Shown: positions 27,726 through 36,350 of the stretch, in pieces | Layout: the number at the start of each line of letters is the position of its first letter | Numbering within the stretch: the stretch's first letter is position 1 | NCBI GenBank assembly: GCA_024641005.1 | Contig: JAHEDX010000023.1 | Location: 1 to 49,859, forward strand | Source of the DNA: Acidimicrobiaceae bacterium | GTDB taxonomy: Bacteria > Actinomycetota > Acidimicrobiia > Acidimicrobiales > Ilumatobacteraceae | Reading direction: 5' to 3' | Length of the DNA: 49,859 nucleotides | The notes under the pieces: generated by a model | The model's database searches: none | Seen by the model: the letters and a program-made list of their open reading frames with translations, nothing else | What the model was told of the DNA's origin: nothing | Made by a program: the position numbers and the translations under genes

Positions 27726-29048
27726 TCATGGAACGCGTTCGATGGAGAATCGGAGGAAGTGGGTCGCGCACGAGATGCACGGGTCGTAGTTGCGGATCAC
27801 CTGCTCGCAGCGATGTCCGAGCGTGTGGTCGTCGAGATCGAGATGGGATGCCACGAAGTCGCGCAGATCGGTCTCGATCGCGTCCAGGTTCTGGGATGTC
27901 GGGGGCATGATGACTGCGTCGATGATCGTGCCGGCGGCATCGATCTGGTAGCGGTGGTACAGGACGCCGCGGGGGGCTTCGGTGCATCCGTGCCCGACGC
28001 CTGCCACCGCGGGAACCTTCATGGCCGGGGCAAGCGGAGGGCGATACCCGGCGATGATCCGCTGGGCCTCCTCGATCGCCCACAGGGTCTCGAGCCCGCG
28101 GACGAGGATGCTGCGGAACGGGTTGGTCTCGACCTCGGCGACACCGACCTCTTCGGCGAGTGCTCGAATGGAGGCGGGCACGAGATCGGCGTTGTTCATC
28201 CAACGTGCCAGCGGGCCGGTTTGGTAGTGGCGGCCACGCCCGCGATCGGTGTCGACGACGGCGTGCAGCGCGGTCGAGTGTGCGACCTGGTACTCGTGTA
28301 CTCGCTCACCGAACGTCGCAGCGTCGACGTCGAGCCCGAGGTTCGACACGATCCGGCCTTCGTTGAGCGGGTACTCGGATCCGTGCCGGAGCGACACGTA
28401 CTCGGTTCGGCTCACCAGTCGGTCGGGGATGGACGGGTAGTCGAACGTCGCAACCCATCGCAGCAGCGCGACGGCTCCATCGTGGGCGCGTTCGAGATCG
28501 GGCGACAGTGCCCGGAGTTCTGCCTGTGTCGGGGCGCGGTAGAAGCCGCCGAGGCGCACGTTGACCGGATGGATCGGCCGTCCGCCGATCACCTCGAGGA
28601 TCCGATTGCCGGTCTTCTTGAGATGGAGCACCTGTTGCATGAGTTCTGGGTGCAGGTGGGCGATATCGATGCCAGAGTCGACACCGAGGAAGTCGGGCGC
28701 GTGCAGAAACGCCATGTGCAGGACGTGGCTCTCGATCCATTCGCCGCAATAGAGCAGGCGTCTGAGTTCCCTGATGGCGCCGCTCGGGCGGATCCCGGCG
28801 ATCGATTCGATCGCGTGTGCTGCGCTCATCTGGTACGCGACCGGACAGATGCCACAGATCCGAGCGGTGATGTCGACCGGTTCGGTGTACTTGCGGCCGC
28901 GCAAGAACGCTTCGAACAGGCGCGGCGGCTCGTAGATCTCCAATCGCACGTCGGTGACGTCCCCGTCGTGAACGGTGACGTGCATCGCACCCTCACCCTC
29001 GACGCGGGTGAGGGTCGGAACCTTGAGGTTGAGCGTCTTGTGGGTCAC
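27726..29048 (-). CDS. NiFe hydrogenase large subunit (group 3b type)
   Basis: The 440-residue catalytic subunit holds the NiFe site through RICGICP (Cys65, Cys68) and DPCISCATH (Cys424, Cys427). The expected cleavage is after His430, removing ten residues ([10 protein letters not shown]). [10 protein letters not shown] at the N-terminus is also typical. Together with the adjacent small, flavin/[2Fe-2S] and 4Fe-4S subunits it matches cytoplasmic group 3b NAD(P)-linked hydrogenases (HydABDG/Hyh), which interconvert H2 and reduced nicotinamide. The start is GTG 29048, overlapping the small-subunit stop (GTGA). Longer in-frame reading to 29564 runs inside the small-subunit gene and is rejected. 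Confidence 0.93.
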   Translation of the reverse strand: MTHKTLNLKVPTLTRVEGEGAMHVTVHDGDVTDVRLEIYEPPRLFEAFLRGRKYTEPVDITARICGICPVAYQMSAAHAIESIAGIRPSGAIRELRRLLYCGEWIESHVLHMAFLHAPDFLGVDSGIDIAHLHPELMQQVLHLKKTGNRILEVIGGRPIHPVNVRLGGFYRAPTQAELRALSPDLERAHDGAVALLRWVATFDYPSIPDRLVSRTEYVSLRHGSEYPLNEGRIVSNLGLDVDAATFGERVHEYQVAHSTALHAVVDTDRGRGRHYQTGPLARWMNNADLVPASIRALAEEVGVAEVETNPFRSILVRGLETLWAIEEAQRIIAGYRPPLAPAMKVPAVAGVGHGCTEAPRGVLYHRYQIDAAGTIIDAVIMPPTSQNLDAIETDLRDFVASHLDLDDHTLGHRCEQVIRNYDPCISCATHFLRFSIERVP

Positions 29049-29869
29049 GGCGGGCCGCTTTCCGGCTCTTGTTCGAACTCGGCGAATGCCGGGCCGTTGA
29101 AGGTGTCGAGCAGACGGTCGATGCCGGCGCCGTCGAGCCCGAGCAGTTCGAGCTGGGTCCGCAGAGCGGGGACGTTGGGACTTTCCATCGGTCCGAAGCA
29201 CCCGTAGCAACCGCGGTGGAACGAGGGGCACAGAGCGTTGCACCCCGCCTGAGTGATCGGCCCGAGGCACGGTGTGCCGTGGGCCACCATCACGCAGCTC
29301 GTTCCGCGGGCCTTGCAGTCGACGCACACGCTCGTCGTGGGCAGGCGCAGGGCGTGTCGATCGAGCAGGGCGGCGAGCGTCTGGAGCAATTGGCTGCGAT
29401 CGATCGGACAGCCGCGCAACTCGAGATCGACAGGTACGTGATCGGCGATCGGTGTCGATTCGGCGAGCAGATCGATGTATTCGGGATGGGCGTACACGAT
29501 CGACCGGAAGCCGTCGACGTCGCGTCCGTTGCGCAGCGCCTGAATCCCCCCGGCCGTTGCGCACGCTCCGATCGTGACCAGCAATCGGGACTGACGGCGG
29601 ATCTGTCGGATGCGTTCGGCGTCGTGTGCCGTGGTGATCGATCCCTCCACGAGCGACACGTCGTACGGGCCGCTGACCATCGCTGTCGTGGCCTCGGGAA
29701 AGTACGAGATCGCGACTCGTCCGGCGACGGCGAGCAACTCGTCCTCGCAGTCGAGCAGGCTCAGCTGGCAGCCGTCACACGACGCGAACTTCCACACGGC
29801 GAGCGACGGAGGCTCGCCCCGATCCAGGCTGTCGGGCCACACGATGGGGGATGGGCTGGCGTGTTGCAT
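29045..29869 (-). CDS. NiFe hydrogenase small subunit (group 3b type)
   Basis: The 274-residue electron-transfer subunit has no twin-arginine signal, consistent with a cytoplasmic enzyme. Iron-sulfur ligands are evident: [12 protein letters not shown] (Cys31, Cys34), [28 protein letters not shown], and a Cys-rich C-terminal part with [15 protein letters not shown] and GCYGCFGP. The pattern resembles F420-non-reducing and sulfhydrogenase delta/small subunits rather than membrane-bound uptake hydrogenases. The stop overlaps the large-subunit start, and it begins nine bases after the HydG-like gene. Confidence 0.92.
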   Translation of the reverse strand: MQHASPSPIVWPDSLDRGEPPSLAVWKFASCDGCQLSLLDCEDELLAVAGRVAISYFPEATTAMVSGPYDVSLVEGSITTAHDAERIRQIRRQSRLLVTIGACATAGGIQALRNGRDVDGFRSIVYAHPEYIDLLAESTPIADHVPVDLELRGCPIDRSQLLQTLAALLDRHALRLPTTSVCVDCKARGTSCVMVAHGTPCLGPITQAGCNALCPSFHRGCYGCFGPMESPNVPALRTQLELLGLDGAGIDRLLDTFNGPAFAEFEQEPESGPP

Positions 29870-29878
29870 CGATGCCCC

Positions 29879-30730
29879 TCACAGCTCCTTCACCATCAGC
29901 GACTCGGCCACCGACGGATATCTGACCACCGGGCCATCACGACAGATGATGAGTGGGCCCAGCTGGCAGTGGCCACACAGGCCGTTGCCGCACTGCATGT
30001 TGCGTTCGAGCGTGAGCTGGATGTGGTCGGGGGAGACATCTGCACTGATCAGCCGTTGCGCGGTCAGCTCCATCATGATGTCGGGACCACACATGAGCGC
30101 GCTGGTCGCCGGTCCGGCGACGTCGAGTGCTGCGACCGCCTCGTTCACGAAGCCCACCCGACCAGACCAGCCGGGCTCGGGTTCGTCGATCGTGTCGAAC
30201 ACGGCGAGACCGTGCTCGCGCCACATCTCGTACTCGTTCGAGTACAGCAGCAGCGCAGAACTACGGGCACCGACCACGAGCGTTACGTCGCCGTACCGCT
30301 CGCGATGCTTCAACACCTCGTACACCGCAGATCGCAGCGGTGCCAGCCCGATGCCGCCGGCGGCGATCAGGATGTCGCGCCCGTCGAGGTCGAGGTTCCA
30401 CGGCTTGCCGAACGGCCCACGCACCCAGAACTGATCACCGGGGCGCATTCGGGTGAGAGCGGTCGTGATCGACCCTGCCCGCCGGATGGTGTACTCGTGA
30501 AATCTCGGCTCGCTGACCGGCGAGCTGATCGAGATCGCTGCCTCCCCGACACCGAACGCACCGACCATGCCGATCTGACCCGCCTGGAACGGCGATGGTG
30601 GACCGTCGATCGGCGCACAGCGGATGGTCACGACGTCGGGGATCTCGTCGATCATCGCAGTGACCTCGTGCACCCGCGGTGCGAGCAGTGGATCGTTCGG
30701 TGACGTTGTGCCGGACACGGCGGTGCTCAT
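29879..30730 (-). CDS. Hydrogenase FAD/NAD(P)-binding and [2Fe-2S] subunit (HydG/gamma)
   Basis: The 283-residue protein has a ferredoxin-reductase-type layout. The FAD domain carries [10 protein letters not shown], the NAD(P) domain carries [12 protein letters not shown] (123-134) and MCGPDIMM (213-220), and a C-terminal [2Fe-2S] site has Cys247, Cys252, Cys255 and Cys263 ([17 protein letters not shown]). It passes electrons between the small subunit and nicotinamide. ATG 30730 overlaps the stop of the HydB-like gene. A long open frame continues upstream to 32575 but runs antisense or out of frame through real genes and is ignored. Confidence 0.92.
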   Translation of the reverse strand: MSTAVSGTTSPNDPLLAPRVHEVTAMIDEIPDVVTIRCAPIDGPPSPFQAGQIGMVGAFGVGEAAISISSPVSEPRFHEYTIRRAGSITTALTRMRPGDQFWVRGPFGKPWNLDLDGRDILIAAGGIGLAPLRSAVYEVLKHRERYGDVTLVVGARSSALLLYSNEYEMWREHGLAVFDTIDEPEPGWSGRVGFVNEAVAALDVAGPATSALMCGPDIMMELTAQRLISADVSPDHIQLTLERNMQCGNGLCGHCQLGPLIICRDGPVVRYPSVAESLMVKEL

Positions 30731-31914
30731 GGCATCTCCTCTGACGGGCGCGACAGCGGGTCGAGTGAGAGGGATTCGATCTCGGCTGTCAGGTCGATAC
30801 CGACCGGACACCATGTGATGCATCGGCCGCAGCCGACACAACCTGATTCGCCGAACTGGTCGTGCCACGTGCCGAGCTTGTGCGACAGCCATTGCCGATA
30901 GCGCGCTGCGGTAGATGCTCGATGCGGTCCGGGGCCGAGGTGCGAGTACTCCTGGCTGAAGCAGGTGTCCCACACACGGGTGCGCGTCGCGGTCTCGCCG
31001 TCGAGGCCGACGCGGTCTTCCATATCGGTGCAGAAACACGTCGGACAGACCGCGGTGCAGTTGCCACACGTGAGGCATCGTTCTGCGACGACCTCCCATT
31101 GCGGGTGATCGGTCTGTCGTACGACATCTGAAGCGTCGTTCGGAAGCTCCCGTATGAAATCTCGGTTGGCCTCCTCCAGCGCGCGAGTCCGCCGCTCGAT
31201 CTGTCTCGGTGGGGCGTACCCGAGGTGGAGCGCAAACATCATGGAGCGTCCCCGATCGGTGCCGGCACGTACCAGGTAGACGACGCCGTTGGGGTCGTCG
31301 AGTTCGGTCACCGCCAGGTCGAACCCCTGGTCGGCTGCGGGTCCCTGCCCCGCTGTCTTGCAGAAGCAGGTCGGGGCCGGATGCGTACAGTCGATGGCAA
31401 CGACGAACAGCTCGCTTCGGCGAGCGGTGAATGCGGGGTCGGCGTGGGGGCCGCCGGTCTGGGTGCGTTCGAGGATCTCGAGCGCACGGATGTCGCACGC
31501 GCGGGCCCCGATCACGGCCCGCGTCGTGGTGCCGTGCAGTGCAGGATCGACGACCAACGAGCCGTCCTGTCGCCGCATCGTCCAGACCGGGCTGCGTGGG
31601 GGATGCACGATCGACTTCAGGGAATCTGGTCCCAATCCGTAGGAGAAGCGCAACGCGGTGCCGGTCTCGTGCAGCCGGTACGAGGCCGTTTCCTGCTCCT
31701 CGGTGACGCCGATCGGCAGATCGGCAAGAGAGTGGATCTGTCGCACCCGGATCACGCCGTCGACGGCAACCGGGCCGAACACCTCGTCGAATTCGACGGT
31801 GAGCAGCGAGACGAGCCGATGCAGATCGCCGGCTCGCATCAACCACCACTCGGCCGCCGGTTCGCTGCTCACACTCCCAGGATCGACCCCGGCCCATCGC
31901 TGCGCCAGGGTCAT
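30727..31914 (-). CDS. Hydrogenase 4Fe-4S subunit (HydB/beta)
   Basis: The 395-residue protein carries two 4Fe-4S ferredoxin motifs: Cys280, 283, 286, 290 ([11 protein letters not shown]) and Cys359, 362, 365, 369 ([11 protein letters not shown]). A Cys-containing segment near 176-185 ([10 protein letters not shown]) is also present. This is the sulfhydrogenase beta/HyhB layout, linking the hydrogenase core to the flavin subunit. It is the first gene of the five-gene hydrogenase operon. The chosen ATG has no clear Shine-Dalgarno, and Met26 is an alternative start. It begins 57 bases after the decarboxylase gene on the same strand. Confidence 0.9.
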   Translation of the reverse strand: MTLAQRWAGVDPGSVSSEPAAEWWLMRAGDLHRLVSLLTVEFDEVFGPVAVDGVIRVRQIHSLADLPIGVTEEQETASYRLHETGTALRFSYGLGPDSLKSIVHPPRSPVWTMRRQDGSLVVDPALHGTTTRAVIGARACDIRALEILERTQTGGPHADPAFTARRSELFVVAIDCTHPAPTCFCKTAGQGPAADQGFDLAVTELDDPNGVVYLVRAGTDRGRSMMFALHLGYAPPRQIERRTRALEEANRDFIRELPNDASDVVRQTDHPQWEVVAERCLTCGNCTAVCPTCFCTDMEDRVGLDGETATRTRVWDTCFSQEYSHLGPGPHRASTAARYRQWLSHKLGTWHDQFGESGCVGCGRCITWCPVGIDLTAEIESLSLDPLSRPSEEMP

Positions 31915-31971
31915 TGGTCGATACCGATGCGGTCGACCGGGGGCCGAAAGTCCCGTGTTGCCTGAGCGTGG

Positions 31972-33345
31972 CTACATGGCGCCGAGGATCGACTCGATGT
32001 CCCGGACGGTCGTCGTCGGGTTGACGAAGCACAGCCGGAAGATCGTCTCGCCGTCGTGCACCGTCGGTACGACCAGGGCGAGCCCGTTCGCGAGAGCTCT
32101 GTCGGACCATGCCTGATAGTCGTCGGCGTTCCATCCGAGGCGTCGGAACAGCACGACCGACAACTCGGGCTCGAGGATCAACTCCAACGTCGACGTGTCG
32201 GCGATCATCCGTGCCGCCTCGTGGGCGAGTTCGATGCCCCGGCTGACCGCCCGGTCGTAGGCCTCGACGCCGTGTGCTGCGAGCGAGAACCACAACGGCA
32301 GCCCTCGCACACGGCGCGTCATGTGGATCGCGAAGTCCGACGGGTTCCATTCGGCGGTCGCGTCGAGCGTTTCGAGATACTCGGCGTGCTGCGTCAGGGC
32401 TGCTCCGGCCAGAGCCGGATTGCGGTACACGAGCGCACAACAGTCGAACGGCGCGAACAACCATTTGTGGGGATCGACCACGAACGAGTCGGCCGATTCG
32501 ATGCCCGCGAACAGTGGCCTCCCGACCGTCGACACCAACGCCGCGCCACCGTAGGCGGCGTCGACGTGGAACCACGCGCCGAGTTCGGTCGCGACACGTG
32601 CGGCGCCGGCGAGGTCGTCCACGATCCCCGTGTTGGTGGCGCCACCGGTACCCACCACGGCGAAGACGTCGAGGCCCTCGGTGGCCGACCGCTCGACCGC
32701 CGCGCGCAGAGCGGTCTCCGTCAGCCGTCCTCGCGCGTCGGGATCGACCGGGACGATCGGCACGTCGAGCACCATGGCCGCCAGCCTGATCGACGAATGG
32801 GCGCTGGGCGCACAGGCGATCGCGGCGGGGCGGTCACGCCCGTGGTGGCGTCGCCATGTCTCGCGTGCCGTGGTCAGCGCAGCGAGGTTGCCGGAGGTGC
32901 CGCCGCTGACGAACACGCCACCGGCGCCATCGGGTAGACCGGCGAGGCCCGCCATCCATCGCAGTGTCTCGTTTTCGGCATGGATCGCGCCCGCACCCTC
33001 CAACCACCAATCGCCATAGATCGACGACGCCGACACGACGAGGTCGAACAGGGTCGCGGCCTCGCTGGGTGCCGTCGGCACGAAGGCCAGATAGCGAGGA
33101 TGATCGCTGGAGATGCAGGCGGGAGCGAGGACGTCCCTGAACAACTCGAACGCCCTTTCGTACCCGAGACCGGTCCCGGTGATCATCGTTCCGGTGGCGG
33201 CGCTCAGTTCGGCGGCGGTGAGCGGACCGTCGAGCGGCGGTGGCGACATCCGGATCCGGTCGAGTACGTACTCGAGGATCTCGTGGGCCATCGACTCCGT
33301 CGCCGGGTCGAGTCCGTGGAGCGGTGAGGGCGAGACGTCCGGCAT
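31972..33345 (-). CDS. Group II pyridoxal-phosphate amino acid decarboxylase
   Basis: This 457-residue enzyme of the aromatic-L-amino-acid/glutamate decarboxylase family has the PLP lysine Lys294 in VVDPHKWLFAPFDC, Asp262 in HVDAAYGG, and the stacking His183 in SAHSS. VFVSGGTSGNLAAL near 144-157 is also conserved. Its size and motif set fit decarboxylases of aromatic amino acids (Tyr, Trp, Phe). Exact substrate choice is not readable. The nearest upstream gene on the strand is SulP, 78 bases away. An indolepyruvate oxidoreductase elsewhere in the window also acts on aromatic amino acid derivatives, but a link is speculative. Confidence 0.9.
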   Translation of the reverse strand: MPDVSPSPLHGLDPATESMAHEILEYVLDRIRMSPPPLDGPLTAAELSAATGTMITGTGLGYERAFELFRDVLAPACISSDHPRYLAFVPTAPSEAATLFDLVVSASSIYGDWWLEGAGAIHAENETLRWMAGLAGLPDGAGGVFVSGGTSGNLAALTTARETWRRHHGRDRPAAIACAPSAHSSIRLAAMVLDVPIVPVDPDARGRLTETALRAAVERSATEGLDVFAVVGTGGATNTGIVDDLAGAARVATELGAWFHVDAAYGGAALVSTVGRPLFAGIESADSFVVDPHKWLFAPFDCCALVYRNPALAGAALTQHAEYLETLDATAEWNPSDFAIHMTRRVRGLPLWFSLAAHGVEAYDRAVSRGIELAHEAARMIADTSTLELILEPELSVVLFRRLGWNADDYQAWSDRALANGLALVVPTVHDGETIFRLCFVNPTTTVRDIESILGAM

Positions 33346-33423
33346 GCGGCCGATCGTAAAGCCTGTGGGCGAGGGTGAGCGGATGCAGGCAGCCGTGCAT
33401 CCCCGGTCATCGCCTCCGGTGCG

Positions 33424-35088
33424 TCAGGACCCCGACAATGCAGCGTTCACGGCGTCGTCGACGCTCGCGTGGAAATGGTCGGCTCCGAGGTGTTCGACGA
33501 TCCCGTCGCCGGCGAGCATGTGCAGTACGTCGTTCTTCATCCTGGCGAACCGAACCGATATCCCGCGCTCGTCGGCGAGTTGCAGTATGCGTCCGATCTC
33601 ACCCACACCCTGCGAGTCGACGAAGTTGACAGCCTCGAAGTCCAAGACGACGTGCTCGAGTGGAGCGGCTGCGGCACGTTCGCGCAGCAGCTCGGTCAAC
33701 AGCTCGGTCGTGACATAGAACAAGCCGCCGTCGAAGCGCATCACGAACAGGCCCGGATAGGTCTCGTAGTCGGGAAAGTCGGCAAGCGATCGGAACGTCG
33801 TGGTACCTGGACGGCGCCCCAACTCGGGAGTGGCCGGACTGGCGTTGACGTACACCAACCAGCCGAGCGAGAGCACCATCCCGATGACCACACCGGCGAG
33901 CACACCACTCGTCAACACACCGAGGATCGCTGCGATCGATATCCAGAAGTCGACGCGACTGACCCTCCACAGACGACGAACCTCGGCGACGTCCATCATC
34001 CCGAACACGACCGCGTCGATGATGATCGCTGCGAGTACCGGCTTGGGCAGATCGGAGAACAGCGGGGCGAAGATCAGCAGTGTGAGGATCACCATCACGC
34101 CGGTGATCACCGAAGCGACCTGGGTGCGGGCACCGGACGAATCGTTGAGCGAGCTGGCGGACAAGCTCGTCGACACCGGCATGCCCTGGAACAGCCCGCT
34201 CCCGACGTTGGCGAGACCCTGCGCCACCGATTCCTGGTTGACGTCGATCCGGTAGGAGTGCCGCGACGCGAACATCCTGGCGTCGCCGGCGGTCTGCGAG
34301 AAGCCGATCAGCAACAGCGCGACCGCTGCGACCGCGATCGTGGGGAAGTTCTCGGTGAACATCGACACCCCCGGGAACTCGGGGCGTGGGAGCCCGCGCG
34401 GTACGTCGCCCACCGTTGCAACGCCTCGGTCGGACAGATCGAACACGCCCGAGGCGATCAGCCCACCCACGACCAGCACGAGGGCCCCTGGTAGTGCAGG
34501 TCGGACGAACCGGAGAGTCAGGATCACCACGACCGCGATCGCGCCGACGATCAAGGTGGCCGAGTGCAGATCGTCGACGGTTTCGAGCCAGCTGACCAGC
34601 TTTCGCCAGCTGTTCTTGCCCGACGCAACGGTTCCCGTCAGCTTCGGCAGCTCGCCGACAACCACCTCGATCGCGGCTCCGAACAGGAAGCCGGTGATGA
34701 CCGCCTTGGAGAGGAATCGCGAGATCCATCCCATCTTCAACACCGCCAGCACAACGAACAGCACCCCGGCCATGAGCGTGACAGCAGCGACCAGTTGTGG
34801 TGCCTGCTCGGGTGGGAGTCCGGCCGTGACGACAGCGCTGGCAGCAACAGCGGCGAGTGCAGAACTCGGTCCTGTGGAAATCTGGCGGGAGGTACCGAGG
34901 ACCGCATAGACGAGCGCCCCGACGGCAGCTGCGTACAGACCGTTCTGAATCGGGACGAGAGCGATCCCTGCGTAACCGAGCGCCTTGGGCACCACCAAGG
35001 CCGAAACGGTCACCCCCGCGATCAGGTCGTAGCGAAGATCCGACCGCCGATACCCGGGCAGCCACTCACGGATCGGCAAGAGGTTCAT
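33424..35088 (-). CDS. SulP-family anion transporter with STAS domain
   Basis: The 554-residue membrane protein has the SulP signature near the N-terminus (AGVTVSALVVPKALGYAGIA, then GTSRQISTGPSSALAAV). About 10-12 membrane segments follow and a cytoplasmic STAS domain near 430-554 (VVLDFEAVNFVDSQGVGEIG). Family members move sulfate, bicarbonate or dicarboxylates. The nearby sulfatase operon makes sulfate plausible, but bicarbonate is equally possible. It is preceded by a 138-base gap with a 12-bp palindrome, so it probably has its own promoter. Confidence 0.9.
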   Translation of the reverse strand: MNLLPIREWLPGYRRSDLRYDLIAGVTVSALVVPKALGYAGIALVPIQNGLYAAAVGALVYAVLGTSRQISTGPSSALAAVAASAVVTAGLPPEQAPQLVAAVTLMAGVLFVVLAVLKMGWISRFLSKAVITGFLFGAAIEVVVGELPKLTGTVASGKNSWRKLVSWLETVDDLHSATLIVGAIAVVVILTLRFVRPALPGALVLVVGGLIASGVFDLSDRGVATVGDVPRGLPRPEFPGVSMFTENFPTIAVAAVALLLIGFSQTAGDARMFASRHSYRIDVNQESVAQGLANVGSGLFQGMPVSTSLSASSLNDSSGARTQVASVITGVMVILTLLIFAPLFSDLPKPVLAAIIIDAVVFGMMDVAEVRRLWRVSRVDFWISIAAILGVLTSGVLAGVVIGMVLSLGWLVYVNASPATPELGRRPGTTTFRSLADFPDYETYPGLFVMRFDGGLFYVTTELLTELLRERAAAAPLEHVVLDFEAVNFVDSQGVGEIGRILQLADERGISVRFARMKNDVLHMLAGDGIVEHLGADHFHASVDDAVNAALSGS

Positions 35089-35226
35089 CGGGCGCTCAGT
35101 CTGCCGCCTGGCTCACCTGATGGGCAAACGGTTTGTCAGCTGCTCGAGCAGATGGACGTTCGCTTCGCTGTCGACGTCGATGTGGCGCTGGCGATGACCC
35201 GGTCTGTCGGACGAGTGGAGTCTCGA
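35089..35226 (-). promoter_or_regulatory. Intergenic region upstream of SulP gene with 12-bp palindrome
   Basis: This gap separates the UPF0104-type gene from the SulP gene on the same strand. It contains a perfect 12-bp palindrome, CTGCTCGAGCAG (35140-35151), about 52 bases before the SulP start. It could be a regulator site or the stem of a small terminator for the upstream gene. No coding sequence is convincing here. Confidence 0.3.
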
Positions 35227-36294
35227 TCAGACCGCCGGAGCGGCCGATCTCGAACGTTCGAGCTCGTGTTCGCCGAGGTCGGGGAGCGATTCGATCTCGA
35301 CGCCACGGGTGTGGAGTCGGCGGCGATGCACGCCATACGCGAGCGCCCCGAAGGGAATCGGGAACCAGTACGACACGAGGCGATACGCCAAGGTGGCCAG
35401 GACGGCGTCACCCGTACTCAACCCTGCGAGTACGAGCGTTCCGGTGAGCCCGGCCTCGACGAAGCCCAGGCCGCCCGGCGTGAAGGGGATCCTCGACAGG
35501 AGGGATGCGGCGACGAACGCCAAGAGCAGAATCGACGACAGGTCGTCATGGCCGACGCCGCGCACGGCCATGACGAGCGCAAAGTATTCGAACCCCCACT
35601 TACCGAGGCTCGCGAGCAGCACCCATTTCCATTTCGTTGCCAGGTTGGACCGGATCAGGTCGCGTGATTCGAGAAACCGTGTCGAGCGCGGTGTCGCTGT
35701 CGGGTCGAAGCGTCGGATCCGCCTGGCGATCCCGTCGACGGCGCGACCGAGCAGTTCCAGCGGTCGGTTCTTGAGGAACACCACCCCGCCCACGATCGCG
35801 ACGGCGACGAACCCGATCACGCCCGCAAGCGCGGCGCGTAACAGCGGTGGGGCGACCGGAGGACCGAACAGGATGGCCGGTACCGAGAACACCGGCAGTG
35901 AGAACAGCACCGCGAAGTTCAGGATCGTGGCCACGGTGAGTCCGGTGGCCGCATCGCTGTTCGACACCCCTGCGTCCTTGATCAGCCGGTACTGCACGGC
36001 AGTCGCCGTGGCGGCCCCTCCGGGCACGATCCTGGCGACTGCCGACGATGCCAGCTGGGACATCGCCATCAAGATCCACTCTGTCGAATCGAGACACAAG
36101 CCCAGCAGGATCCACAAGCAGACCAGGCTCAGCAGGATCAGCAGCGACATGATGACCAGTGATCCGGGTCGGAGCCGCTCGAGTTCCGGCCACGAGCTGA
36201 ACACCTCGATGATGCTCGGGATCACGAGATAGACCGACACGGCGGTCACGGCGAGGAAGATCGCTCGCTTGGTGAACGTCTTGGTCCGACTCAT
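35227..36294 (-). CDS. UPF0104 / LPG-synthase-TM-like membrane protein
   Basis: The 355-residue polytopic membrane protein has about eight helices and the conserved RIPFTPGGLGFVEAGLTG segment near residues 280-300. This is characteristic of the flippase-like domain of lysyl-phosphatidylglycerol synthases and of UPF0104 proteins. A charged linker with many Arg lies near 200-235. It lacks the catalytic aminoacyl-transferase domain, so a lipid flippase or transport function is inferred. ATG 36294 overlaps the stop of a 19-codon mini-ORF that itself overlaps the upstream receptor gene, tying it to the receptor-channel operon. The longer reading to 36390 would start inside the receptor gene. Confidence 0.82.
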   Translation of the reverse strand: MSRTKTFTKRAIFLAVTAVSVYLVIPSIIEVFSSWPELERLRPGSLVIMSLLILLSLVCLWILLGLCLDSTEWILMAMSQLASSAVARIVPGGAATATAVQYRLIKDAGVSNSDAATGLTVATILNFAVLFSLPVFSVPAILFGPPVAPPLLRAALAGVIGFVAVAIVGGVVFLKNRPLELLGRAVDGIARRIRRFDPTATPRSTRFLESRDLIRSNLATKWKWVLLASLGKWGFEYFALVMAVRGVGHDDLSSILLLAFVAASLLSRIPFTPGGLGFVEAGLTGTLVLAGLSTGDAVLATLAYRLVSYWFPIPFGALAYGVHRRRLHTRGVEIESLPDLGEHELERSRSAAPAV

Positions 36295-36350
36295 CGCCCG
36301 CTGAGCACCTTGCGCAAGTCGGATCCAGCCGTCGAGAACCGCTCGTTCAT
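36291..36350 (-). CDS. Possible 19-codon coupling mini-ORF
   Basis: A 19-residue frame (MNERFSTAGSDLRKVLSGR) fills the gap between the receptor B gene and the UPF0104-type gene. Its ATG overlaps the receptor stop (ATGA), and its stop overlaps the next start (ATGA). It has no Shine-Dalgarno of its own. It may only carry terminating ribosomes across the gap, or encode a micro-peptide. The double overlap is striking but could be chance in ATGA-rich operons. Confidence 0.35.
   Translation of the reverse strand: MNERFSTAGSDLRKVLSGR

Noticed and set aside
30731..32575. Upstream extension of the hydrogenase flavin-subunit frame
   Set aside because: The extension is out of frame with the HydB and decarboxylase genes, which carry clear cofactor motifs; ATG 30730 with an ATGA overlap is the natural start.
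35136..35411. Small minus-strand frame across the SulP upstream gap
   Set aside because: Most of it overlaps the UPF0104-type gene out of frame, with a Ser/Thr/Arg-rich composition and no ribosome site.
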